A stretch of 64,000 bases of DNA from an uncultured Aquimarina sp. (GTDB lineage: Bacteria > Bacteroidota > Bacteroidia > Flavobacteriales > Flavobacteriaceae), in NCBI GenBank assembly GCA_947489195.1, contig CANLCT010000012.1, forward strand, positions 19,398 to 83,397. The letters are read 5' to 3'. Position numbers and translations under genes: made by a program. Position 1 is the first letter of the stretch; each line of letters opens with the position of its first letter. The notes beneath the pieces were generated by a model that saw only the letters and a list, made by a program, of their open reading frames with translations, made no database searches and had not been told where the DNA came from. Positions 26,680-35,730 of this stretch are shown here, piece by piece.

Positions 26680-28113
26680 TTAATTAAAAACAAAGTGTTT
26701 CTTTTCTCCGTTTTGGTCTAAAAAGCTGACCATGATATCTTCATTCTCGGCTTTAGATTGTAATATTTTTTTAACATCACTCACACTGTTAACAGGAGTG
26801 TCGTCAATTTCGGTTATAATATAGCCTTCTAAGCCATAACGCTTCATCGTATTATTTAAAACTTGATTTATTTTTACTCCATGTTTAGCTCCAAATCGAG
26901 CTAAATCATCTTCAGTAGCATTAATGATTTCGATACCAATGTCTTTCAATTGATAATTTTCGTAAAGACTTAGTGTAACAGGAATATCAATTAATTTATC
27001 ATTTCGCATAATACTCACATTTAGTATATCATTTGGTCTTTTACTATTAACGTATCCAGTTAAATCAGAAAATTTTCTGATAGCATATCCGTCAATTTTT
27101 TTAATAATATCCCCCTTTTTAACACCACTTTTTTCGGCACCACTATTTTTGCTTACACTTGAAACAAATACACCTTGCGAATAGTTAATGCCTAATTCCT
27201 TTGCCGCATTTTGACTAAAAGTACCTCCAGATATTCCTAAAATAGCTTTTTGTACATCGCCATATTCTAAAATATCTTCAACAATTTTACGAGCATTATT
27301 TGAGGGCACGGCAAACGCATAACCAACATAGCTACCTGTTTGAGAAGTTATGGCAGTATTAATACCAATTAATTCCCCTTTTGTATTAACTAAAGCCCCA
27401 CCACTGTTCCCAGGGTTTATGGCAGCATCAGTTTGGATAAAAGATTGCATGTTTCTGTCATTTTCGTCTAAATCTCGCGCTTTAGCACTAATAATTCCGG
27501 CGGTAACAGTTGAGGTTAAATTAAATGGATTACCAACTGCTAAAACCCATTCTCCTATTTTAGTATTGTCTGAATTCCCGAAAGGGATATAATCAAATTT
27601 TTCATCAGAAGTTATTTTTAATAAGGCGATATCGGCATTTGGGTCAGAACCAATAATTTTGGCTTCGTAAGATTTGTTATTATTTAAAGTGACGCGTACT
27701 TCACTAGCACCTTTAATTACATGATTATTTGTAACAATATACCCATCTTGGGTAACAATTACTCCTGATCCAGCACCAACAATAGCTTTTTCAAGTTTAC
27801 CACCGTTACGTAAATAATCCATGTAATTTCTTGGTCTACGATATGTGGATACATTTTTTACGTGCACTACAGCATTAACAGTTTCTTTAGCAGCCACAGT
27901 AAAATCAATACCTAATGTTGCAGCTTTATTAGTAGCTGTATCATAAGTAGGCATACTAGTGGTTTGTAATTTTGGAGTAGGCAAAGGAGATGTAAATGTT
28001 ACATCATTTGAAACGTCATCTTTAGATGTGTTGCTATCTATAATTTTTTGAGTTCCAAGAGCAACTGCTCCACCCACAATACCTACTAAAAGTAATGATG
28101 CGAATTTTTTCAT
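26680..28113 (-). CDS. HtrA/DegP-type periplasmic serine protease
   Basis: This 477-residue periplasmic quality-control protease has an N-terminal signal/anchor (MKKFASLLLVGIVGGAVALG), a trypsin-like domain with the catalytic triad His131 (TNNHVIKG), Asp161 (ADIALLKI) and Ser237 (GNSGGAL), a PDZ domain (GVFVSSVSKNSGAEKSGVKKGDII) and a second, weaker PDZ at the C-terminus. The frame is open for 30 codons further upstream, but those residues do not look like a signal peptide, and the ATG at 28113 gives the standard start. HtrA degrades misfolded envelope proteins. It is divergent from dapF, with about 330 bases between them. Confidence 0.92.
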   Translation of the reverse strand: MKKFASLLLVGIVGGAVALGTQKIIDSNTSKDDVSNDVTFTSPLPTPKLQTTSMPTYDTATNKAATLGIDFTVAAKETVNAVVHVKNVSTYRRPRNYMDYLRNGGKLEKAIVGAGSGVIVTQDGYIVTNNHVIKGASEVRVTLNNNKSYEAKIIGSDPNADIALLKITSDEKFDYIPFGNSDNTKIGEWVLAVGNPFNLTSTVTAGIISAKARDLDENDRNMQSFIQTDAAINPGNSGGALVNTKGELIGINTAITSQTGSYVGYAFAVPSNNARKIVEDILEYGDVQKAILGISGGTFSQNAAKELGINYSQGVFVSSVSKNSGAEKSGVKKGDIIKKIDGYAIRKFSDLTGYVNSKRPNDILNVSIMRNDKLIDIPVTLSLYENYQLKDIGIEIINATEDDLARFGAKHGVKINQVLNNTMKRYGLEGYIITEIDDTPVNSVSDVKKILQSKAENEDIMVSFLDQNGEKKHFVFN

Positions 28114-28444
28114 AGTCAAAAATTTAATTATAATGCTAATAAATAATTTACAAAGACAGTACCAAATTTTATTATTTGTAAATACAAAGTATAAAACAGA
28201 CAAAAACCGTCATTATTTCATTTTTAATAGCAAAATTAGTATGTAAATATGTCATTTATTTTTTTAAAGTAGTAGTATTTACTACTATTGATTAGCCTTT
28301 AAAAGTTTTATAAAAAGTACGTTTTAAATTAAAAAATGTTGCAAATAAAAATTAAAATAATTTATTATGGATGTAATTAATTATCTATTCATTAGTCGTA
28401 AACTATTAGAATTCCTATACCTTTGTAAGTCGAAAAAAGAATAA
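28114..28444. other. Divergent promoter region of htrA and dapF
   Basis: No gene is seen. A minus-strand -7 box TAATTTTG (plus-strand CAAAATTA, 28231-28238) could serve htrA, and TACCTTTG at 28418-28425 could serve dapF. The middle is AT-rich with no strong hairpin. Confidence 0.5.
28418..28425 (+). promoter_or_regulatory. dapF promoter -7 box
   Basis: TACCTTTG matches TAnnTTTG exactly and ends 19 bases before the dapF ATG, giving a short leader. No clear -33 TTTG is seen at the usual spacing. Confidence 0.5.
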
Positions 28445-29236
28445 ATGGAGATTACTTTTTATAAATATCAGGGAACAGGTAACGATTTTGTTATTATTGA
28501 TAATCGTTCAAAATTTTTATCAAAAACAGATACAGATTTAATTGCACATTTATGTGATCGTAAATTTGGTATTGGAGCCGATGGATGCATGTTTTTAGAA
28601 GAGCCCAGTGTTGCTGGTGACAATTTTACCATGGTATACTTTAATGCTGATGGTAATGAAAGTACTATGTGTGGTAATGGTGGTCGTTGTTTGGTGGCAT
28701 TTGCAAAGCATTTAGGTATAGTAAACGATACGGCTAAATTTACGGCAATTGATGGTCCACACGATGCCACAATATCAGCAGGCTTGGTAAAATTAGGAAT
28801 GCAAAATGTATCTGCGATTACTTCTCAAAAAGACCATTGGTTTTTGGATACAGGCTCGCCTCACCATGTGCAAATAGTAAATGAATTATCCAATTTTGAT
28901 GTATTTACTCAAGGTAGAAGTATTCGTAGGGGAGCTCCTTATTTTGAAGAGGGTACTAATGTGAATTTTGTAGAACAGGTAAATAATGACTCTTTTTCGG
29001 TACGAACTTACGAACGTGGAGTAGAAGATGAAACATTATCATGCGGAACGGGTGTTACAGCTGTAGCCATAGCAATGCATAAAGCAAATAAAACTGCTGC
29101 AGAAAAAATAAATATTAATACACCAGGAGGAAAATTAACTATTAGTTTTACTAAAACAGATGCAGGTTATGAAAATGTATATTTAGAAGGACCTGCAAAA
29201 TTAGTTTTTAAAGGCGAAATAACATGGTCACATTAA
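28445..29236 (+). CDS. dapF: Diaminopimelate epimerase
   Basis: This 263-residue cytoplasmic enzyme converts LL- to meso-diaminopimelate for lysine and peptidoglycan. The two catalytic cysteines are visible: Cys76 in ESTMCGNGGRC and Cys200 in ETLSCGTGVTAVA. The N-terminal FYKYQGTGNDFVIIDN is the family opening. Its length is normal. The next gene overlaps its end by 13 bases, so dapF, the acetyltransferase and mltG form an operon tied to the cell wall. dapA, from the same pathway, is at 43225. Confidence 0.95.
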   Translation: MEITFYKYQGTGNDFVIIDNRSKFLSKTDTDLIAHLCDRKFGIGADGCMFLEEPSVAGDNFTMVYFNADGNESTMCGNGGRCLVAFAKHLGIVNDTAKFTAIDGPHDATISAGLVKLGMQNVSAITSQKDHWFLDTGSPHHVQIVNELSNFDVFTQGRSIRRGAPYFEEGTNVNFVEQVNNDSFSVRTYERGVEDETLSCGTGVTAVAIAMHKANKTAAEKININTPGGKLTISFTKTDAGYENVYLEGPAKLVFKGEITWSH

Positions 29237-29754
29237 AAGGAATTCAAGTTTATTTAAGGGCTTTAGAACCCGAGGATTTAGAGTTTGTATATGAAGTAGA
29301 AAATGATGAACGTGTTTGGGAAGTAAGTGCTACACAAACTCCATATTCGCGATTTTTGATTAAACAATATTTGGAAAATGCACATTTAGATATTTATGAA
29401 GCAAAACAACTTCGAATGGCTATTTGTACAAAGCATGAAGATAAGATTATTGGTTTAATTGATTTGTATGATTTTAATCCTACGCATCGACGTTCGGGAG
29501 TTGGCATACTTATTTTAGATGAACTAGAGCGCGGTAAAGGTTATGGTACTGAAGCACTAAATTTATTAATTAAATATGGGAAAACACATTTACACTTACA
29601 CCAGTTATATGCAGCTATTTCAGAGGACAATAAAGTAAGTCAAGAATTGTTTTTAAAAACAGGCTTTAAGTTTATTGGTCAACGCAAAGATTGGACCTTA
29701 GTAAATGGAGTTTATAAAAATGAAAATTTATACCAATTGATTTATGTACATTAA
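29224..29754 (+). CDS. GNAT-family N-acetyltransferase
   Basis: This 176-residue GCN5-related acetyltransferase (RimJ/SpeG-like) opens with VTLKGIQVYLRALEPEDLEFVYEVEND. It contains the acetyl-CoA loop region ILILDELERGKGYGTEALNLLIKYG and the C-terminal ISEDNKVSQELFLKTGFKFIGQRKDW. The substrate is not predictable; polyamines or protein N-termini are typical of relatives. It overlaps dapF by 13 bases and mltG by 11 bases, so translation of the three is probably coupled. Confidence 0.85.
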   Translation: MVTLKGIQVYLRALEPEDLEFVYEVENDERVWEVSATQTPYSRFLIKQYLENAHLDIYEAKQLRMAICTKHEDKIIGLIDLYDFNPTHRRSGVGILILDELERGKGYGTEALNLLIKYGKTHLHLHQLYAAISEDNKVSQELFLKTGFKFIGQRKDWTLVNGVYKNENLYQLIYVH

Positions 29755-30787
29755 AAAGATACTATTACTAATTGTAGCCATAACATTGGTTGGCGGAAGT
29801 ATTTTTTCGTATTCAGTTTACAACAAAATATTTGATTCAAATACTAATTTTGATGAAGCAACTAAAGAGGTCTATATTCCTTCGGGTACTTCATTTAATG
29901 AAGTTATTACAAAATTAACTCCTTATTTAAGAGACGTAAATTCTTTTGTGTGGTTGGCTAAAAAGAAAGGATACGCAAATCGGGTGAAACCAGGGAAGTA
30001 TGTACTTATTAAAGGAAGCAATAATAATCAATTAATTACCAATTTAAGAAGTCGAAATATTCCAGTTAAAGTAAGTTTTAATAATCAAGAACGTTTAGAA
30101 AATTTAGCAGAACGTATTGCTGCTCAAATTGAAGTGGATAGTTTGTCTTTAATAAAAACATTTACAGATCCAGAATTTTTAAAGAAACATAATTTTAATT
30201 TGAATACAGCGCTTGCTATGTATGTTGCAAATAGCTATCAAATATTCTGGAATGCTTCCGCGGAAGCGTTTAGGGATAAAATGTTAAAAGAATATCATCG
30301 TTTTTGGAATGAAAAGCGCTTAGCAAAAGCAAATACAATAGGTCTAAGCCCAGAAGAAGTAATTACATTAGCATCCATTGTACATAAAGAAACTATTAAA
30401 ATAAAAGAACGCCCTAGAGTTGCTGGTGTTTATATGAATCGTTTAAAGCTTGGGATGAAATTGGATGCAGATCCAACGGTAATTTATGCATTAAAAAAAT
30501 CGGAAAATAATTGGGGTAGAGTAATAAAGAGAGTATTACGAAAGGATTTAAAATTGGAGCATCCATATAATACATATAAAAATAAAGGTCTGCCTCCTGG
30601 TCCCATTGCTATGCCAGACATTTCTGCAATTGATGCAGTTTTAAATTATGAAAAACATGATTATTTTTATTTTGTTGCCGATGTAGAAAATTTTGGATTT
30701 CATAAATTTTCAAAAAACTTAAGACAACACAACAACTACAGTTCTAAATATCATAAATGGGTAAATAATAAAGGAATTAAACGCTAG
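29744..30787 (+). CDS. mltG: Endolytic murein transglycosylase MltG
   Basis: This 347-residue inner-membrane-anchored enzyme cuts nascent peptidoglycan strands and sets glycan length. One N-terminal transmembrane segment (about 5-25) is followed by a YceG domain with the catalytic Glu216 in LASIVHKETIKIKERPRVAGVYMNRL. The downstream blocks LDADPTVIYAL and GLPPGPIAMPDISAIDAVL are characteristic. It overlaps the acetyltransferase gene by 11 bases and closes the dapF operon. Confidence 0.92.
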   Translation: MYIKKILLLIVAITLVGGSIFSYSVYNKIFDSNTNFDEATKEVYIPSGTSFNEVITKLTPYLRDVNSFVWLAKKKGYANRVKPGKYVLIKGSNNNQLITNLRSRNIPVKVSFNNQERLENLAERIAAQIEVDSLSLIKTFTDPEFLKKHNFNLNTALAMYVANSYQIFWNASAEAFRDKMLKEYHRFWNEKRLAKANTIGLSPEEVITLASIVHKETIKIKERPRVAGVYMNRLKLGMKLDADPTVIYALKKSENNWGRVIKRVLRKDLKLEHPYNTYKNKGLPPGPIAMPDISAIDAVLNYEKHDYFYFVADVENFGFHKFSKNLRQHNNYSSKYHKWVNNKGIKR

Positions 30788-30935
30788 ATTGTAATATATC
30801 AATTTTTTTACCGTTTCTATTCTTAAATTATAAATCAGAGGTTAAATAAATAGGAATCATGTAAATTTTGTGCGTATTTTTCCTACAAATCAATTTGATT
30901 TGTAACTTTGCCTCGCTTAATAGAAATGATAGTAT

Positions 30936-31601
30936 ATGGTCAGAACCAACGAAGTATTTCGTGTTTCTGTATTACCGCTTGTTATTGGACTTATAGGACA
31001 ATGGCGTGCGATTGATCTTTTAAAGATTTCAAAAAACTTACATAGCGCACATGCTATTGAAGATTTGTGCTATGAATACCCTGCAAGCATGCAGCTTTCT
31101 GATACGAAAGATGCGAATTATCAACTTTTTCTTAAAAATGATTTTTTAGGTTTTAAAGAGGCGTTAGCTTTTAAAGAATCTCAAGGAAGATACAGTGTGG
31201 TTAATCAATTTGGTTATTTAGGTAAATACCAGTTTGGTAAAGGAACATTGGCTTTGGTGGGAGTGCGAGATACTAATTTGTTTTTAAATTCACCTGAACT
31301 TCAAGAAAAAGCATTTGAAGCGAATATATCTAGAAATAAATGGGTGTTAAGACGCGATATCCAGCGTTATGTTGGTAAAAACATAAGTGGTATTCTAATA
31401 ACAGAATCTGGCATTTTAGCTGCTGCACATTTAGGTGGGCCAGGATCGGTAAAAAAGTTTTTGAGAAGTGGCGGAAAGGTAGCTTTTCAAGATGGATTTG
31501 GTACTTCTATTATAGAATATATGGATAAATTTAAATCCTATGATATTTCTGATATCCCGGTAAATAGAAAAGCTAAAGTAGCTCTAGTAGGAAGGATTTA
31601 G
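30936..31601 (+). CDS. Lytic transglycosylase-like (SLT/lysozyme fold) protein
   Basis: This 221-residue protein contains a peptidoglycan-lytic-like core, FKEALAFKESQGRYSVVNQFGYLGKYQFGKGTLALVG, in which the Glu of KESQG is the likely acid and GKYQFG is a conserved lysozyme/transglycosylase block. A second part, ILITESGILAAAHLGGPGSVKKFLRSGG, resembles the AAHxGG segment of phage-type muramidases. The N-terminus (VLPLVIGLIGQW) is only weakly hydrophobic and not a clear signal peptide, so the route to the periplasm is unsure. A -7 box TAACTTTG lies at 30903-30910. It follows mltG, another wall enzyme, by 148 bases. Family level only. Confidence 0.65.
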   Translation: MVRTNEVFRVSVLPLVIGLIGQWRAIDLLKISKNLHSAHAIEDLCYEYPASMQLSDTKDANYQLFLKNDFLGFKEALAFKESQGRYSVVNQFGYLGKYQFGKGTLALVGVRDTNLFLNSPELQEKAFEANISRNKWVLRRDIQRYVGKNISGILITESGILAAAHLGGPGSVKKFLRSGGKVAFQDGFGTSIIEYMDKFKSYDISDIPVNRKAKVALVGRI

Positions 31602-31644
31602 TTATTTAATATCGGTTATTACTTTTTTAGGGTGGTTTAAATGA

Positions 31645-32367
31645 TTAATCTTTATGTATTATAAAAATACAGGGTCTTTTGTGTAAGTCTAGACTATTTT
31701 TAATTGTTTTCCATTCGAATGCACTTAAAGTTTTTATGTATTCAGTTGTTAAAGTAATATCAACAGCAATACATAATCTAGTATTAGGCTGAAGATTTGT
31801 AACCAAATCTTCAAGTAGCTTTTCATTTCGATATGGAGTTTCTATAAATAATTGACTTTGGTTTTGTTCAAATGAAATGCGCTCTAGATATTTAATTTTT
31901 TGTTTTCTTTCTTGTTTATCAATAGGTAAGTAGCCGTTAAAGCTAAAGCCTTGGCCATTCATTCCGCTACTCATCATTGCTAATAGTATAGATGATGGTC
32001 CAACTAAAGGTACTACAGTAATATTCTTTTGGTGTGCTATTTGAACTATATCAGCGCCAGGGTCTGCTATGCCAGGGCACCCGGCCTCAGATAACACGCC
32101 AACATTGTGTCCGTCAAAACAAGGGTTTAAAAAACTAGGAAGTTCCATTTCGTTAGTAAATTTATTAAGGGTGCTCATTACTAAGTTAGACTGCGTTTTG
32201 GCAGGCGAAATTTTTTTAATGAATCGTCTCGCTGTTTTTTCGTTTTCAACAATATAGTGATTAGTGTTTTCAATCACTTTTTTAATTGAAATCGGAAGTA
32301 CTTCCAATTTAATATCATCGCCAAGTCTGGCAGGAATTAAAAATAGTTTACCTGTACTTTCACTCAT
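31645..32367 (-). CDS. RsmI-like SAM-dependent methyltransferase (tetrapyrrole methylase fold)
   Basis: This 240-residue member of the tetrapyrrole methylase superfamily is close to RsmI, which methylates the ribose of C1402 in 16S rRNA. Visible blocks are VGVLSEAGCPGIADPGADIVQIAH (in place of the usual SDAGTP..SDPG), VVPLVGPSSILLAMMSSG and FIETPYRNEKLLEDL. The altered SEAGCPG motif and the shorter N-terminus separate it from classical RsmI, so the target is uncertain. The gene converges with the transglycosylase-like gene, 43 bases away. Confidence 0.78.
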   Translation of the reverse strand: MSESTGKLFLIPARLGDDIKLEVLPISIKKVIENTNHYIVENEKTARRFIKKISPAKTQSNLVMSTLNKFTNEMELPSFLNPCFDGHNVGVLSEAGCPGIADPGADIVQIAHQKNITVVPLVGPSSILLAMMSSGMNGQGFSFNGYLPIDKQERKQKIKYLERISFEQNQSQLFIETPYRNEKLLEDLVTNLQPNTRLCIAVDITLTTEYIKTLSAFEWKTIKNSLDLHKRPCIFIIHKD

Positions 32368-32606
32368 AAGAAATGGTTAAAATAAATTTAGCTTTGGCTA
32401 ATTTAGGGAAAAAGAATAACAGTTAAAATTATCAAAATTTTAACCAGCTTTATGTACTAGAGCATCGTAATGATTAAATTAAAAAATACAGTTTAGGATC
32501 GTATTAGATCACAGAAGGATTAGATTTTATAATGCATAAATCGGGTTTAACTGTTTTTTTTGTATGAATATGCTTGAACAATGTATTTGCGATTTAATAA
32601 AAAATA

Positions 32607-33068
32607 TTAAATACGGGCTGCAATAATAGAACAGGCCGTATCTAATAGGGTATACACATTATCAAATCCTTTGGGGCCTCCGTAATAAGGATCAGGAACT
32701 TCCGCATCACTATCGGGGCTTATTTCATTAAGTATCATGGATACTTTTTCTTTTTGCTCTTCTGAAGTGGCTAAGGCAATAATATTAGCGTAATTTTCAG
32801 CATCCATAGCAAAAATATAATCATACTTATCAAAATCGGTTACAGAAAATTGAGCCGCGCGTTGATTGGTAATGTCGATTCCGTTTTTACGGGCTACATT
32901 TATAGATCGTATATCGGGTAATTTACCAATATGATAGCCTGACGTACCCGCAGATTGTACATCATACTTTTTTGGATTCAGTTTTTTTTGTAAAATCCCT
33001 TGGGCTAAAGGAGATCGACATATATTACCCAAACAAACCATTAATATTTTAATGCGTTTGTCAGTCAT
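32607..33068 (-). CDS. Low-molecular-weight protein-tyrosine phosphatase
   Basis: This 153-residue cytoplasmic phosphatase has the P-loop VCLGNICRSP, with nucleophile Cys12 and Arg18 in the CX5RS pattern, and the general-acid loop PDPYYG (Asp) near residue 125. LMW-PTPs dephosphorylate protein tyrosine, often on capsule or polysaccharide-export kinases; no such kinase is in the window. It overlaps dnaA by one base on the same strand, so it is co-transcribed with the replication initiator. Confidence 0.92.
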   Translation of the reverse strand: MTDKRIKILMVCLGNICRSPLAQGILQKKLNPKKYDVQSAGTSGYHIGKLPDIRSINVARKNGIDITNQRAAQFSVTDFDKYDYIFAMDAENYANIIALATSEEQKEKVSMILNEISPDSDAEVPDPYYGGPKGFDNVYTLLDTACSIIAARI

Positions 33069-34495
33069 TATATAGTTAATTTTTTATGTAAATCTTCGAC
33101 GTACTTTTTAAATTGTTTGTCAGTCATACTCAAGTTGTCAACGGTTTTACAAGCATGTAATACCGTAGCATGATCTCTTTTTCCTATTTGACTTCCAATA
33201 CTAGCTAATGATGCTTTAGTAAGTTTTTTTGCAAAAAACATAGCTAATTGCCTAGCTTGAACAATATGACGTTTACGTGTTTTTGATTGTAGTGTTTCAA
33301 CATCCATTTGGAAATAGTCACTAACTACTTTTTGGATGTATTCAATAGAAACTTCACGTTTGGTGTTTTTGACATAGTTTTCAACAATCGTTTTCGCTAA
33401 ATCAATAGTGATATCTTTTTTGTTGAATGAAGAATGTGCAATTAATGATATAATGGCGCCTTCTAGCTCTCTAATATTAGTTTTTATGTTGTGTGCTAAA
33501 AATTCTATAATATCTTCGGGCATTTCAACACCATCTCGATATAATTTATTTTTTATAATTGAAATACGCGTTTCGAAATCAGGCTGATTTAACTCTGCTG
33601 ATAAACCCCATTTAAATCTAGATAACAAACGTTGTTCGATATCTTGCATATCTACTGGTGCTTTGTCACTAGTTAAAATGACTTGCTTTCCATTTTGGTG
33701 TAAGTGATTAAAAATATGAAAGAAAACATCTTGTGTACCCGCTTTACCAGAAAGTAATTGGATGTCATCAACAATTAATACATCAATAATTTGATAAAAA
33801 TGAATAAAATCATTTCTATTATTCTTTTTTACAGACTCTATATATTGTTGCGTAAATTTTTCTGCAGATATATATAATACTGTTTTGTCTGGATATTTAT
33901 CTTTAATATCCACACCTATAGCATGAGCTAAATGCGTTTTTCCTAAACCTACCCCTCCAAAAATAAGTAAAGGGTTAAAAGAGGTGCCTCCTGGTTTGTT
34001 TGCTACAGCTAAACCAGCTGAGCGTGCTAAACGATTTGAATCTCCTTCAAGAAAATTTTCAAAATTATAATTTGAATTTAATTGCGAATCAATTTTTACA
34101 TCTCTGATTCCTGGGATGATAAAAGGATTTCTTAATTCAGGGCTTTTAGCTTTTAATGGAATGTCTACTTTTTGCGATTGTACTCCAGATCTATTTGTAC
34201 TAGGTATTTTTTCAGTGTAGGGAACTTTATCATCTACACTATTTTCCATACGTATTACATAAACCAATTTAGCTTGTGGTCCAAGTTGCTTTACTAAAGC
34301 AATTTTTAATAATTCTACGTAATGCTCTTCAAGCCATTCATAAAAAAATTTACTTGGAACTTGGATGCTCAAGGAATTGTCAACAAGCTTTACTGCCTTG
34401 ATAGGTTCAAACCATGTTTTGTATGCTTGTGGGTTAATGTTGTCCTCAATAAATGATAGACAACTTTCCCATGCTTCTTGAGCGGTTATAATCAT
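33068..34495 (-). CDS. dnaA: Chromosomal replication initiator protein DnaA
   Basis: This 475-residue AAA+ protein binds oriC and melts the origin. Domain I is at the N-terminus (AWESCLSFIEDNINPQAYKTWF). The ATPase has Walker A GGVGLGKT (180-187) and Walker B LIVDDIQLL, with sensor motifs in LTSDKAPVD and QRLLSRFKWGL. Domain IV ends with the DNA-binding signature KRDHATVLHACKTVDNL. Length is normal. It precedes the phosphatase gene by overlap and diverges from the thioesterase gene. No DnaA-box cluster was found in the adjacent 200 bases, so oriC is probably elsewhere. Confidence 0.97.
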   Translation of the reverse strand: MIITAQEAWESCLSFIEDNINPQAYKTWFEPIKAVKLVDNSLSIQVPSKFFYEWLEEHYVELLKIALVKQLGPQAKLVYVIRMENSVDDKVPYTEKIPSTNRSGVQSQKVDIPLKAKSPELRNPFIIPGIRDVKIDSQLNSNYNFENFLEGDSNRLARSAGLAVANKPGGTSFNPLLIFGGVGLGKTHLAHAIGVDIKDKYPDKTVLYISAEKFTQQYIESVKKNNRNDFIHFYQIIDVLIVDDIQLLSGKAGTQDVFFHIFNHLHQNGKQVILTSDKAPVDMQDIEQRLLSRFKWGLSAELNQPDFETRISIIKNKLYRDGVEMPEDIIEFLAHNIKTNIRELEGAIISLIAHSSFNKKDITIDLAKTIVENYVKNTKREVSIEYIQKVVSDYFQMDVETLQSKTRKRHIVQARQLAMFFAKKLTKASLASIGSQIGKRDHATVLHACKTVDNLSMTDKQFKKYVEDLHKKLTI

Positions 34496-34697
34496 TTTTT
34501 AATTTAAGAGTTGATTGGTTATAAAACATTGAAAATAAGGATAGATAAACCAATTATCATTTCCTCGATAACTATACAGCAAATATGTGAACAAAAAACT
34601 GAATAAAAAAACTAAATATAGCTTGACTTATAACTTTTTTTTGCCTAGTAAGTGTTAATTTTGAAACGACAAATTTATTTTTCTTAAAATCGATTAA

Positions 34698-35111
34698 ATG
34701 ACATATTTTTCTACGAAAACAAAAATTAGAGTGCGTTATGGCGAAACAGATCAAATGGGAGTAGTTTATCATGGGAATTATGCGCAATATTTTGAAATAG
34801 CGCGTATTGACTGGTTAGAAAAGCTTGGGTTTTCGTATAAAAAAATGGAGGACGATGGTGTAATGCTGCCCGTAGTAGCGCTTAATACTAATTTTAAAAA
34901 ACCTGCATTTTTTGATGATGAATTAACAATAACAACTATGTTAAAAAATGAGCCTACTGTAAAGATTGAATTTGAGTATGAATTGCATAATCAACAAGGG
35001 GAATTGTTAACAACTGGTAGTACAGTGCTTGTATTTGTATCGATGGAAACTAGAAAACCTATAAAATGCCCAGATATTATGCTAGAAAAAATTAAAAGTT
35101 ATGTAGGTTAA
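34698..35111 (+). CDS. 4HBT-family acyl-CoA thioesterase (YbgC-like)
   Basis: This 137-residue hot-dog-fold thioesterase hydrolyses acyl-CoA. The active-site region RYGETDQMGVVYHGNYAQYFEIARIDWLEKLG carries the conserved Asp of the 4HBT family. Its substrate chain length cannot be predicted. A -7 box TAATTTTG lies at 34656-34663. It is divergent from dnaA, and its end is two bases from the end of the convergent YigZ gene. Confidence 0.88.
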   Translation: MTYFSTKTKIRVRYGETDQMGVVYHGNYAQYFEIARIDWLEKLGFSYKKMEDDGVMLPVVALNTNFKKPAFFDDELTITTMLKNEPTVKIEFEYELHNQQGELLTTGSTVLVFVSMETRKPIKCPDIMLEKIKSYVG

Positions 35112-35113
35112 TT

Positions 35114-35725
35114 TTATTCTTTATTAACTAAAACAGAAACACCAAAAATACTATTTAATAGAGCCGAATTTTTTTCAATTTCACTTATTGGGCTTTCAAT
35201 CCAAATTTTGCAACTATTATTAAAATCTTGTTTACCTATATGAAGTTTATGTTGTTTAACTTTTCGCATCACTTCATTCATTAAAGGGTATTCAAAACTG
35301 ATTTGAATAGTTTCGGTAATTAATTTAGTAATAATAGAACTGTTTTCTAGGCATTCATGGGCGGCAGTTCTATAAGCACTGATTAGTCCACCAACTCCTA
35401 GTTTTACACCTCCAAAGTAACGAACTACTATGAGTAGTGTGTTCGTTACTTCATAAGATTGTAATTGACCAAGTATAGGTTGACCAGCAGTGTTCGAAGG
35501 CTCTCCATCATCATTAGCTCGATAGCGGATAGGAGAGGTGCCCAGTCGCCAGGCATAACACCAATGCCGTGCTTGGTAATGTTCTTTTTTAATTTTATGG
35601 AGGATTTCTTTAATTTCCTCTTCGGTAGTCACAGGAAAAGCATAACTAAAAAACTTACTATTTTTAATTTTATAAAGGCTTTCGCCAGAAGGTGCTGCTA
35701 TAGTTTTGTAGTGGTCACTTTCCAT
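35114..35725 (-). CDS. YigZ/IMPACT family protein
   Basis: This 203-residue protein has the UPF0029/IMPACT N-terminal domain: KIKKEHYQARHWCYAWRLG, NDDGEPSNTAGQPILGQLQ and VVRYFGGVKLGVGGLISAYRTAA. A C-terminal DUF1949-like ferredoxin-fold part follows. The biochemical role is not settled; relatives bind nucleic acid or ribosomes and are linked to translational control. The gene follows the DMT permease by five bases on the minus strand and is the end of that unit. Confidence 0.87.
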   Translation of the reverse strand: MESDHYKTIAAPSGESLYKIKNSKFFSYAFPVTTEEEIKEILHKIKKEHYQARHWCYAWRLGTSPIRYRANDDGEPSNTAGQPILGQLQSYEVTNTLLIVVRYFGGVKLGVGGLISAYRTAAHECLENSSIITKLITETIQISFEYPLMNEVMRKVKQHKLHIGKQDFNNSCKIWIESPISEIEKNSALLNSIFGVSVLVNKE

Positions 35726-35730
35726 AATTA

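Noticed and set aside
28114..28203. Thirty-codon N-terminal extension of HtrA
   Set aside because: The ATG at 28113 gives a proper signal/anchor; the extension adds an implausible cysteine- and isoleucine-rich segment before it.
32422..32444. Inverted repeat GTTAAAATT / AATTTTAAC downstream of the LMW phosphatase gene
   Set aside because: The stem is almost entirely A/T and short, so it is a poor terminator; such repeats are expected by chance in this AT-rich DNA.
34496..34697. Possible oriC beside dnaA
   Set aside because: No cluster of TTATNCACA-like DnaA boxes was found between dnaA and the thioesterase gene, only AT-rich sequence. oriC need not adjoin dnaA in Bacteroidota.
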